NCBI GenBank assembly: GCA_022827325.1 | Contig: JAJDTE010000017.1 | Location: 1-43,959 of the forward strand | DNA: 43,959 nucleotides | From: VYFG01 sp022827325 | GTDB taxonomy: Bacteria > Pseudomonadota > Gammaproteobacteria > Arenicellales > Poriferihabitantaceae | Reading direction: 5' to 3' | Part shown: positions 16,502 through 24,616 of the stretch, in pieces | Layout of the letters: each line of letters begins with the position of its first letter | How positions within the stretch are numbered: the first letter of the stretch is position 1 | Translations under genes and position numbers: made by a program | Notes under the pieces: generated by a model | What the model was told of the DNA's origin: nothing | The model's database searches: none | The model's input: the letters and a program-made list of their open reading frames with translations, nothing else

Positions 16502-17329
16502 ATGATGACCAGTGTTGATCCCCACTGCCGATCCCATTCACTTGATGACGAAACCGCGGGGCGGCTGATCAGCCGGCTTGAAAGCCGGGCGCAGGATGCC
16601 GTGTTCACCCGCCTGTTCGACCGCTATGCCGATGCCCTGGAATTTTCCGACGACTCGGTGACGCTGGAAGTGGGGTGCGGAACCGGTGCCATGATTCGCG
16701 CCCTGGTGAACAAACCGAATTTCCGCGGCCGCATTGTCGGCGTCGACCAGAGCCCGGCCTTCATCAATGCGGCGACGGATTTTGCGGACCGGGCGGGTAT
16801 CTCGGACCGGGTCGAGTTCCGGGTCGGGGACGCACACGACCTGGCATGTGCGTCCGGGGAATTCGGACTGGTGATCGCCCACACGGTGATCAGCCATGTG
16901 GTGGACCCGGAATCGGCGATCAACGAGTGCGCCCGTGTTCTGCGCCCCGGGGGGTTGCTTGCGGTTTTCGACGGCGACTACTCGTCCCTGACCTACGGGT
17001 TTCCCGAGGACCCAGAACTCGGCCGGCGTATGGACCGCGCGCTGGCCGAAACCACCTTCCACAATCCGCTGGTCATGCGGGACCTGATCGGGCTGTTACC
17101 CGCATGTGGATTTGAGATCGAGGACACCCTTGCCGATATCGTCTCCGAAATCGGCAAGGCCAGCTATTTCAAGTCCTTTGCCGACACCTACGCGCCCATG
17201 GTGGCAAGCGGGGACATGATGGGCGCTGGCGAAGTGGAGCGCTGGGTTGATGGGCAGTCCGAACTGATCGCCGGGGGGCGGTTCTTTGCCTCCTGCAATT
17301 ACTACACCTACCTGTCACGGCTCGTCTGA
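16502..17329 (+). CDS. Class I SAM-dependent methyltransferase
   Basis: A 275-residue methyltransferase. Motif I is LEVGCGTGAMIRAL (about residues 59-72), motif II GVDQSPAFINAA, a GDAHDL acidic loop, then VIAHTVISHVVDPESAINECARVLRPGGLLAVFDGDY, which is the UbiE/Methyltransf_11-type motif. The C-terminal part probably binds the substrate, which is unknown. ATG at 16502 and 16505 are equally possible starts. Confidence 0.85.
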   Translation: MMTSVDPHCRSHSLDDETAGRLISRLESRAQDAVFTRLFDRYADALEFSDDSVTLEVGCGTGAMIRALVNKPNFRGRIVGVDQSPAFINAATDFADRAGISDRVEFRVGDAHDLACASGEFGLVIAHTVISHVVDPESAINECARVLRPGGLLAVFDGDYSSLTYGFPEDPELGRRMDRALAETTFHNPLVMRDLIGLLPACGFEIEDTLADIVSEIGKASYFKSFADTYAPMVASGDMMGAGEVERWVDGQSELIAGGRFFASCNYYTYLSRLV

Positions 17330-17347
17330 GCGGACATTGCGGCGCAT

Positions 17348-18139
17348 TCAGTGCGCCAGGTGGTAGACCCGGGTGTGTACCCGGTGCGGCGACTCGATGT
17401 GGAAATACCGGTAGCCGGGCGTCCGGGTCTCATCCACCGTCATTGTGGCCGCGCCCGGCTTGAACTGGTAGCAGGTCGACGGAGCCGTCAGCAACCGGGT
17501 ATTGCCGAATTGCCGGTCAATGGTCTGGTGAATATGCCCGCAGAGCAGCAAGGTGGGTTGGGAGACCTTGGCGAGTTCACCGTGCAGGTCGGCACGGTTG
17601 ACAAGTCCCATCCCGTCAAGCCAGCAGCCGGTCGCGACCGGCGGATGGTGGAGCGCGATGATGTCCATGCCCCCGGGCGGCCTCGCCAGTTGCCTGCCAA
17701 GGCGGTGCAGGCAGGCATCGGGAATCCGGCCATGGTGTTTTCCGGCGATCCAGCTGGTCAGCAACTGCAGGCGATTGGCGCCGAGAGGTATCGTCTGCAA
17801 TTCCGACACCGGGCTGGTCGGGATGATGTCATTCAGCCCGGCCGGGTCGTCATGGTTCCCGGGAATGCAGTAGACCGGACAGTTCAGGGAAGCCAGGGCC
17901 GAGGCGAATATCCCGTAGCTGGCACGGCTGCCGGTCTGGGAAATGTCCCCGGTGAACAGCAGGAAATCAAGTTGCGGGTGGTTGTTTCCGATGGACTCCA
18001 GTACGGCCTCCAGCGTCGCCCGGGTATTGATACCGCGCAGCCGTCCATCCGGCTCGTCCATGAGGTGACAATCGGTGACCTGGGCGAAGCGGATGCCGTC
18101 CTCCCCGGCAATTTCCAAGGACTCGGGGGCGGCGGTCAT
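17348..18139 (-). CDS. CpdA/Icc-like calcineurin-type phosphodiesterase
   Basis: A 263-residue metallophosphoesterase. All five metal-site blocks are seen in order: TDCHLM, TGDISQ, GNHDD, LHHPP and GHIHQ. The arrangement is that of 3',5'-cyclic-AMP phosphodiesterase CpdA and the class III cyclic nucleotide phosphodiesterases. It converges on the methyltransferase gene with only 18 bases between them. Whether the substrate is cAMP cannot be read from sequence. Confidence 0.85.
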   Translation of the reverse strand: MTAAPESLEIAGEDGIRFAQVTDCHLMDEPDGRLRGINTRATLEAVLESIGNNHPQLDFLLFTGDISQTGSRASYGIFASALASLNCPVYCIPGNHDDPAGLNDIIPTSPVSELQTIPLGANRLQLLTSWIAGKHHGRIPDACLHRLGRQLARPPGGMDIIALHHPPVATGCWLDGMGLVNRADLHGELAKVSQPTLLLCGHIHQTIDRQFGNTRLLTAPSTCYQFKPGAATMTVDETRTPGYRYFHIESPHRVHTRVYHLAH

Positions 18140-18406
18140 GGTCTGGATTCGGAATCGGCGGCGTTCACCAGTTCATCGGCGGCGCGATTGTAACCTTGCG
18201 CTCGGCGGGGATCAATTTCTCCGCTGCGGCGGCAGCAACCACTCGACCCCGATCGCCCTGCGACTTCCTGCCCGGCGCGGACCGGTCTGCGGATGCGGCG
18301 ACGGGTACGGCGTGCGATCGGCCGCCTTCGCCTGCTGGCGGTACACGAAGCCCGTGTCGGTCCTCCACGGTCTTCCGGGCCAGGCGCCCGAATGTCCAGA
18401 TCGTCG
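18140..18406. other. Short spacer with an in-frame extension of the Tat protein's reading frame
   Basis: 267 bases with no convincing gene. On the minus strand the frame of the Tat protein stays open for 65 codons after its TAG, until a TGA at 18214-18212. The extension is Arg/Pro-rich, typical of chance frames in GC-rich DNA. Confidence 0.4.
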
Positions 18407-19876
18407 CTAGCCAAGCAACTGCAGCGCTTTTCGGGAAACGCGGCTCGGTGCCGTTGCGGGCCCGGTGAAATATGCCATCGAGGCGGACAGGATCCGGTCA
18501 CGCCACATGGTGGGCGCCATTTCCCTGTAGTTCTCCAGGGCTGCCTCGGTGAACTTGTAGTCGTGGGACTGCCGGCCGTTGCGGGCGAGCAGACGACGTG
18601 CAGTAGCGACAAGCCGGTACGCGGAGCCACCATGTCGCAGGTAGTGCAATGCCTTGCGGGCGCTGGAGATGTGATCGCGCGGCAACTCGGAAAATGCGTC
18701 CTGCAACGCTTCCCCGCTGTCATCGGAGACCGGGAGGGGTTCCAGGTCTTCAATCCGCAGACCGGGTTGCGCGCTGCCTACACGGCGTTGGAACCCCGGC
18801 ATGAAGGCCGCGGACTGCAGGAGCGCCAGAAGCTTCGTCTCCTCGGTCCGCGCATGCCGGAACACATAGTGAAACGCGTTGGCGGACGTCTGGGCATGCA
18901 CCGGCACCACCCTCGGTTGGCGCATCACCAATTCCGCGGCCGTGGCGAACAGGGCCTCCCAGATCGAGTCAGTGGACACCCCGTGCTTCAGGAGGTCGAT
19001 CACCGCCCGGCCCGCGTCGAGCTCCGAAACCTCGCGGAGGGTACGGACGAGTTCATTGCGTCCGGCGTCATCCCGGCGGCCCTGTTGCCAGGTGTTCGGA
19101 ATCTCTCCAAGCATCGTCCGGAATTCCCGCCAGGTTCGATCGGCGGGCAGGTCGCGAGTGGCGGGATTCGCGTCGTAGCCGTGATTCTGCAGCGCCGCGG
19201 CCAGGGAACGAAGCACGGCAGGCGCGTTTTCGGGGCCGATGACCGGCGAGAGGCGATGCACATTCTGCACCGCGATGACCTTGTGGCCGATCGCACGAAG
19301 ATCCCGGACGCCGTATCTGAACAGGAGTTCGTAGAGCTGCCCCGGGGGCGCGAGCCTGGCGAAATCGCAGATGGCAGGATCCACAGCCTCGAGGTCCCAG
19401 CGATCCAACGCGTCGATCAGATTTCTCCGGGCCTGTCCGACCGTTCCGGCCACGGGTTCCGGCTGCGGCCCCATCGTCCAGCCGCTCGCACGGCGCTCCT
19501 GTCCCTGGGCGCGCTTGAAATAGTCGAGCGCCCAGAATACCGGCAGCCAACGCTCTTCGTCCGGCAGGTTCAGCGCCGTCATGTGGACGGACTGCAGCGC
19601 AAGCACCGTGTGATACTTGAAACCGACATGGGGGAAGGGCTGTACGCTGCGCGAAGTCGCGACGGCCAGGGCGGCCAGGGCTCTGCGGTGATCTAGGCCG
19701 TTCCGGATCAGGGATGCAAGCTCTGCCGCGACACGTTCGCGGGGCGTCTCTTCCATGAGGCGATGCAGGGCACCGACCTCGGGAAGGGTCTGTGCCTGGC
19801 CCACCCCGCCACCCAGGCTCAGGGCCGCCGCACTTCCGGTGGCGCGCAGAAATTTCCGACGATTCACGATATTCAT
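18407..19876 (-). CDS. Tat-exported protein of unknown function, histidine-rich helical
   Basis: A 489-residue protein starting with a twin-arginine signal (NRRKFLRATGSAAALSLGGG, residues 5-24). The mature part appears mostly alpha-helical and contains many histidines in helix-like contexts: FPHVGFKYHTVLALQSVHM (about 80-98), IGHKVIAVQNVHRL (about 195), VHAQTSANAFHYVFRHAR, and LHYLRHGG near the C-terminus. This suggests a metal- or haem-related role outside the cytoplasm, but I do not recognise the family. It is divergent from the PhoH gene, with an inverted repeat TTGGAT-N7-ATCCAA at 19978-19996 between them. Confidence 0.7.
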   Translation of the reverse strand: MNIVNRRKFLRATGSAAALSLGGGVGQAQTLPEVGALHRLMEETPRERVAAELASLIRNGLDHRRALAALAVATSRSVQPFPHVGFKYHTVLALQSVHMTALNLPDEERWLPVFWALDYFKRAQGQERRASGWTMGPQPEPVAGTVGQARRNLIDALDRWDLEAVDPAICDFARLAPPGQLYELLFRYGVRDLRAIGHKVIAVQNVHRLSPVIGPENAPAVLRSLAAALQNHGYDANPATRDLPADRTWREFRTMLGEIPNTWQQGRRDDAGRNELVRTLREVSELDAGRAVIDLLKHGVSTDSIWEALFATAAELVMRQPRVVPVHAQTSANAFHYVFRHARTEETKLLALLQSAAFMPGFQRRVGSAQPGLRIEDLEPLPVSDDSGEALQDAFSELPRDHISSARKALHYLRHGGSAYRLVATARRLLARNGRQSHDYKFTEAALENYREMAPTMWRDRILSASMAYFTGPATAPSRVSRKALQLLG

Positions 19877-20062
19877 TATACGCCCAATCCACCGGGCTCA
19901 TTTGCCCCTGGAATGACGCCTCGCCTTCCAGTTTCCTGCGCCATCGGACAAGGCTCTTCTGGCGATGGGCGTACTGATTGGATATGATCGATCCAACCAG
20001 ATACCTACGGTTGTAACATACCGGGGCTATCCTCCTGATCCTTTCCGGGCCCCGTCTGTCAT

Positions 20063-21469
20063 TTGTCCCCGAACCTGCTGCCACTGACCGATTCCCGAGA
20101 CGGTCCCGTCGAGGAACCCGATCCATCCCGGACGCGGAACGGACAACGCAGGGTTTTCATCCTGGACACCAATGTTCTGCTGGTGGATCCGTCCGCGGTG
20201 GACAATTTCAAGGAGCACGTCGTGGTGGTTTCCATGATGGTGATGGAAGAGCTGGATGGGTTGAAACGCAGGTCTTCGACGGAATACGAGGCCCGTCAGG
20301 CGATCAACCGTATCCTGTATCTCACCACCAGGCACCGTCCCGGCGAACCCATCAGGTTGCGCTCCGGAGGCACATTCATTCTGGACGCCGCTGAACTGGG
20401 CGGCAGGGACATCCGTGGATACGACCTTACCCTGGAAAAGCCCGATAACCGCCTCCTGGCTCTGGCCATGCGCTTCAAGAAGGACCCGGCCTATCCCGAC
20501 CGGGTGGTCATCGTCACCAATGATGCGGCGGTCCGCATCAAGGCGCACTCGCTTGGACTGGCCTCCGAGGAGTACGAGGCGGTCAACTACCGCAGCCGCC
20601 TGGATGAACTGTACCGCGATCCCACAACGTTTGAGCTGTCTGACGAGGAAGCCATGCGCTGGCATGGCGGGAAGCCCGTGACGGTTTCCGGGGAACATGC
20701 AAACGGACATGACGAGCCGGTACTGGTGCGTGTGAATGGAGGTCATGTCCATGCAGGCTATTTCCGGAACGGAGCGGTTCACCAATATGGCAGCCTTGCG
20801 GGTACCTTGGTGCAGCCCCTCAACCATCAGCAGGAACTGGCGCTGCAGGTGCTGTATGACCAGCAGGTCAGGGTGGCGGCACTGGTGGGGCAGGCCGGCA
20901 CCGGAAAGACCATCCTGGCCCTGGCAGCGGCCGTGGAACAGAAACTGCTCGGCACCTCGCCCGGCAAGGTCTATGTTTTCCGTCCCAATGATCAGCTCGC
21001 GGATGACATCGGCTTCCTGCCCGGCCGGCTGGACGAGAAGTTCAGCCCCTACAAGCGGCCCATTCGCGATGCCTTCGAGATCATTCAGGATGCCGTCAAG
21101 GGCTCGAAGAAGGGCAAGAGGCTCGTTGATTTCGATTCCCTGACCAATGAACAAAGCGGCGGCCGGATGCCCGTACTACCGATCAACTTCATTCGCGGCA
21201 GCACCCTTCACAACTCGCTGGTCATCATCGACGAGGCACAGAATTTCACTCCCCACCAGATGAAGACACTGCTGACCCGTGCCGGGCGGAACACCCGGAT
21301 CTTCATCACCGGGGATCCGGACCAGATCGACAACCGGTTCCTCAGCCGGCGGTCCTGCGGCCTGACCCATGTCATCGGCAAGATGCGCGGGCATGACATA
21401 TTCGCCTGTGTCAACCTGACCCAGGGTGAACGCTCTGAAATCGCCAACCTCGCGGCGGAACTGCTCTGA
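20063..21469 (+). CDS. PIN-PhoH family protein (YlaK/PhoH2-type ATPase)
   Basis: A 468-residue two-domain protein. The N-terminal PIN domain (to about residue 170) has FILDTNVLL, the acidic VMEELDGLK, and VIVTNDAAVRIKA near its end. The C-terminal PhoH ATPase has Walker A GQAGTGKT (about 275-282), VFRPND, and Walker B LVIIDEAQNFTPHQMKTLLTRAG, ending with GDPDQID. Such PIN-PhoH proteins couple RNA helicase and RNase activities. The start is a TTG at 20063; an alternative start further in cannot be excluded because the first 30 residues are not conserved-looking. Confidence 0.88.
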   Translation: MSPNLLPLTDSRDGPVEEPDPSRTRNGQRRVFILDTNVLLVDPSAVDNFKEHVVVVSMMVMEELDGLKRRSSTEYEARQAINRILYLTTRHRPGEPIRLRSGGTFILDAAELGGRDIRGYDLTLEKPDNRLLALAMRFKKDPAYPDRVVIVTNDAAVRIKAHSLGLASEEYEAVNYRSRLDELYRDPTTFELSDEEAMRWHGGKPVTVSGEHANGHDEPVLVRVNGGHVHAGYFRNGAVHQYGSLAGTLVQPLNHQQELALQVLYDQQVRVAALVGQAGTGKTILALAAAVEQKLLGTSPGKVYVFRPNDQLADDIGFLPGRLDEKFSPYKRPIRDAFEIIQDAVKGSKKGKRLVDFDSLTNEQSGGRMPVLPINFIRGSTLHNSLVIIDEAQNFTPHQMKTLLTRAGRNTRIFITGDPDQIDNRFLSRRSCGLTHVIGKMRGHDIFACVNLTQGERSEIANLAAELL

Positions 21470-21480
21470 CACCATCCATG

Positions 21481-21523
21481 TCTGCAACCCGGGCATGATG
21501 ACCGCCATGCCCGGTACCGCAGA
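21481..21523. terminator. Candidate bidirectional hairpin between convergent genes
   Basis: Nested stem: TCTGC pairs with GCAGA on the outside and CCGGGCATG with CATGCCCGG inside, loop about 8 bases. It sits 12 bases after the PhoH stop and before the convergent DoeB-like gene end. There is no long T-run, so termination is only probable. Confidence 0.5.
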
Positions 21524-21587
21524 CCTCCATAGGCGGAAAAACGACGGGCTGCGTCCCGTCAATCAGTGATCTGGAGAAAAAATCGGC

Positions 21588-22604
21588 TCAGATTCCGGGC
21601 TGGCTGCTGATCGGCATACCGAGTTCGTAGAGGCAGTCCCCACGCTCCACCCTGGCCGGCATCCGCACGGACAACACTTTCCCCGAAACCTCGAATTGAA
21701 GTTCAACGGGTTCCGTGAAGGGGACATCCGGATAGTGAATCCATCCGGCACTATCTCCCGGTTCCACCCGGTCGTCGGTCACCTCTACCGGTTCGAAGAC
21801 ACCCTCGTTGCGGGCGTACAGGTATCCGCAGTCGGCGAACAGCTCGGTGGCGGCCGTGGCAGGGGTCGTCGCGACAGGCTCGCTGAATACGCCGCAGTCG
21901 GCAAGGTAGCGCGGCAGTGCGACATCCAGCAGCGACATCGCCGCCCGGCTCACACCGCCGCCACCGGCCATTTCCGCCGTCATCCCCAGTACCCCATTCC
22001 GCCTCGCCGCCGAGGTGGAATAACTCGCGCCGCGCGATTCCGTGTACAGCACCGCCTGGGGAAAATCCAGCGCCGCCACCAACTCCATCAACCGCTCCTG
22101 GTGGGCGGGATCATCAGGCTTCGCCACGAGCAGGGTCGGTTTCCTGTACTGCATTGAACTGCCGCCGGAGTGGATGTCAAGCAGGAAATCCGCGCGTGGC
22201 ATGAGTTCGGACTCGATGAAATGCGCAATCATGGCCGTGGGGCCTCCCATGGGGCTTCCCGGAAAGCTCCGGTTCAGGTTCCCCCCATCCAGGGGAGACG
22301 TCCGGGTCCCGGCCCGAGCAGCGGGGTAGTTTGCCATGGGAAGGATGATCACCTGTCCGGAAAGCCGGTCGGCTTCCAGCTCTCCAGCCAGCCGGGAGAG
22401 GGCCACCTGGCCTTCGTACTCGTCGCCGTGATTTCCGCCAAGCAGCAGCACCACCGGCCCGTCGCCGTTTCGAATCGACACTACCGGTACCGGGACCCAG
22501 CCGTAGGCGGAGCGGTGAACGGAATGGGGCACCCGCAGGAATCCGCCTTGACAGCCGTCACGGTCCAGGTCGACTTCGCAGTGTATTTGTGTATCGCTGG
22601 ACAC
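21588..22604 (-). CDS. DoeB-like N-acyl amino acid deacylase (AstE/AspA zinc metalloenzyme family)
   Basis: A 338-residue member of the succinylglutamate desuccinylase/aspartoacylase family. The zinc site is GGNHGDEYEG (His and Glu, about residues 57-66) with the later DIHSGG histidine. Intervening blocks RAGTRTSPLDGGNLNRSFPG resemble DoeB, the N-alpha-acetyl-diaminobutyrate deacetylase of ectoine degradation. No other doe genes are visible beyond an aminotransferase of a different class, so the acyl substrate stays open. Confidence 0.82.
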   Translation of the reverse strand: MSSDTQIHCEVDLDRDGCQGGFLRVPHSVHRSAYGWVPVPVVSIRNGDGPVVLLLGGNHGDEYEGQVALSRLAGELEADRLSGQVIILPMANYPAARAGTRTSPLDGGNLNRSFPGSPMGGPTAMIAHFIESELMPRADFLLDIHSGGSSMQYRKPTLLVAKPDDPAHQERLMELVAALDFPQAVLYTESRGASYSTSAARRNGVLGMTAEMAGGGGVSRAAMSLLDVALPRYLADCGVFSEPVATTPATAATELFADCGYLYARNEGVFEPVEVTDDRVEPGDSAGWIHYPDVPFTEPVELQFEVSGKVLSVRMPARVERGDCLYELGMPISSQPGI

Positions 22605-23365
22605 TTCTACTGGCCCGACTTGGGATTATGGTGAATGATTATAATTACTTATCAACACTTTACAGGTTGACACCTTGATCTCTGTTTGCCATATTTCCCC
22701 CGTACACCCCGGATCCGCCTCTGCCTTCTTGGTATGCGCCCGGGGTTTTTCTTGTGCAACTGATTCTCTCGACTAACTCATGGGCATCTCGAATGATTAC
22801 CCGGCCCAGCACTGATCGCTTGTCGGGACTTCTGCAAGTTACCGGCAACCGAATGTTAACTCACCCGGGGCCGGTTCCATATATATAAACCATTGCCGCC
22901 AGCTGGACGAGACAAGATATTCCCTGCCAGGTGTCAGATCCTGGAATGCTCCCGGGGCAGCCGGCTGGACGTTTGGGACATCGTATCGGTCATGCACGCT
23001 ACCATACTCCATGACACCCGGTGGATGGCACGTTAAACCTGTGACAGTGTGACGGAAAATCGGTTACCGGTCCTGCAGATCAACACACCGGGCAGCCCCG
23101 GGATTCACCCCGCCGACCGAACCGGGCGTGATCGCCGTCCACCCAGCCCCGGAAGTCGGGTGTCGATCCTGAACAGATTATCCTGATCGGGTAACCCACC
23201 AGGGATATCCGTGCCGCCGATTCGGGTACTATCCGCCCTCCGGTAGATATGGTTTAGGCATGACATTTCCTGCCGGTTCTGCTTCAGCCGTCCGGGCCTG
23301 TTTGTGGTGGAATCCGGCTCTGGCGCAGCCGCCTTACTTTTCATTACAGCAATGTGGTTACCCCG
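22605..23365. other. Long intergenic region, AT-richer near the left end
   Basis: About 760 bases without a convincing gene. The left 150 bases hold a promoter-like pair and a strong terminator-like hairpin (separate entry). An AT-tract TATATATA occurs near 22881. An open minus-strand frame at 22660-22848 lacks family likeness. Confidence 0.5.
22667..22752 (+). ncRNA. Candidate very short transcript or leader: promoter plus intrinsic terminator
   Basis: TTGACA at 22667-22672, 17 bases, then CATATT at 22690-22695 form a good sigma-70-like promoter. Close downstream, CCCCGG (22707-22712) pairs with CCGGGG (22740-22745), with an internal CGC/GCG, and is followed by TTTTTCTT. Transcription from this promoter would stop after about 50 bases. 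No plus-strand gene follows for 600 bases. An sRNA or decoy terminator are the options. Confidence 0.35.
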
Positions 23366-24559
23366 ATGAAGTTTTCCAGCCTGACCGAACGAATTTCCGG
23401 AGACAGCGTGGATGTCTGGGACGTCCATTATCGTGGAATGGCCAAGCTGGAAGCCGGTGAGGACATCATTCTGCTGAGCGTGGGCCAGGAAACGGAGGAA
23501 CAGACCCCGGCGCCCATCGTTTCCGCCGCCACGGAAAGCCTGCACGCTGGCCGCCACCATTATTCCGCCGTCGCCGGGATCGAGCCCTTGCGCGCCGCGA
23601 TCGCCCGGCGACACCGGTGGCTGACCGGGCAATCCGTCTCTGCCGAGAACTGTATCGTGACGAGTGGTGCGCAAAACGCCCTGTTCGCGGTTTGCCAGTG
23701 CGTCCTGGAGGCCGGTGACGAGATTGTCCTGTCGGAGCCCTACTACACCACGTATCCGGCTACTGTCACGGCTTCCGGGGCTACCCTTGTTCGTGTTCCG
23801 GTGCAGCCGGACGACGGATTCCAGATTGCCCCGGACCGGATCGAGGCGGCGATCACGCCAAGAACCCGGGCGATCCTGCTCAACTCGCCCAACAACCCCA
23901 CAGGGGCGGTGTATACCCGGGAACAGTTCGAGGCCGTTGTGGATATTTGCCTGGCCAACGACATCTGGCTGATCAGCGACGAGGTGTACCAGGAAATACT
24001 GCCGCCGGAGGATCGCTTCAGCCCTGCCTCGCTGGAGCGGGCCGCACCGGTGTGTGTCACGGTGTCCAGCCTGTCGAAATCCCACCGGATGACCGGCTGG
24101 CGCCTGGGCTGGGCGGTGGCTCCCCTGGAACTGATCCAGCATCTGTACAACCTCTCGATGTGCATGTCCTATGGCCTGCCTCCGTTCATACAGGATGCCG
24201 CGGTCACCGCCCTCGAGGAAGACCATGTCACCGCCGGAGTCGTGCGCGACGCCATGGACCGGCGGTACCGCCTGATGCAGGATGTCCTGAAGGATGTGCC
24301 GGGAATCCGGATCTTCAACGCCCAGGGGGGCATGTTCGTGGTTCTGGACATCCGCAGCCTGCCCGTCAGCGGGTTCCGGTTCGCGGACGAGTTGCTGGAT
24401 CGTCACCGGGTGGCGATCCTGCCCTGTGACGGCTTCGGCCCGAGCGGGAGCGGGTTGCTTCGCATCAGCCTTTGCGCGTCGGAGGAAAAGCTGGTCGTTG
24501 CAGCAGAACGGATAGTCGAATACGTGGAATCCTTGCGGGAGGGGGTTGATAAGAATTGA
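23366..24559 (+). CDS. Class I/II PLP-dependent aminotransferase
   Basis: A 397-residue fold-type I aminotransferase. Conserved features are the N-terminal SVGQETEEQTP, HHYSAVAGIEPLRAAIARR, the substrate-binding NSPNNPTGAVY (Asn, about residue 175), SDEVYQE (Asp/Tyr), and the PLP lysine in SSLSKSHRMTGWRLGW (about residue 235). The C-terminal arginine is in LLRISLCASEE. The start is the ATG at 23366; an in-frame GTG at 23354 is possible. It lies 57 bases before the FAD/GcvT gene, likely co-transcribed; amino donor unknown. Confidence 0.87.
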   Translation: MKFSSLTERISGDSVDVWDVHYRGMAKLEAGEDIILLSVGQETEEQTPAPIVSAATESLHAGRHHYSAVAGIEPLRAAIARRHRWLTGQSVSAENCIVTSGAQNALFAVCQCVLEAGDEIVLSEPYYTTYPATVTASGATLVRVPVQPDDGFQIAPDRIEAAITPRTRAILLNSPNNPTGAVYTREQFEAVVDICLANDIWLISDEVYQEILPPEDRFSPASLERAAPVCVTVSSLSKSHRMTGWRLGWAVAPLELIQHLYNLSMCMSYGLPPFIQDAAVTALEEDHVTAGVVRDAMDRRYRLMQDVLKDVPGIRIFNAQGGMFVVLDIRSLPVSGFRFADELLDRHRVAILPCDGFGPSGSGLLRISLCASEEKLVVAAERIVEYVESLREGVDKN

Positions 24560-24616
24560 CCATTCTCGGCATACGCCTCAATTCCCCCCCAACGGCGCTC
24601 ACTGGAGTATCCCATC

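Noticed and set aside
18165..18368. Minus-strand 67-residue open frame downstream of the Tat gene
   Set aside because: Arg/Ala-rich with no homologous features or ribosome site; treated as chance.
22660..22848. Minus-strand 62-residue open frame
   Set aside because: No family likeness, composition is mixed, and it overlaps the promoter/terminator-like structure.
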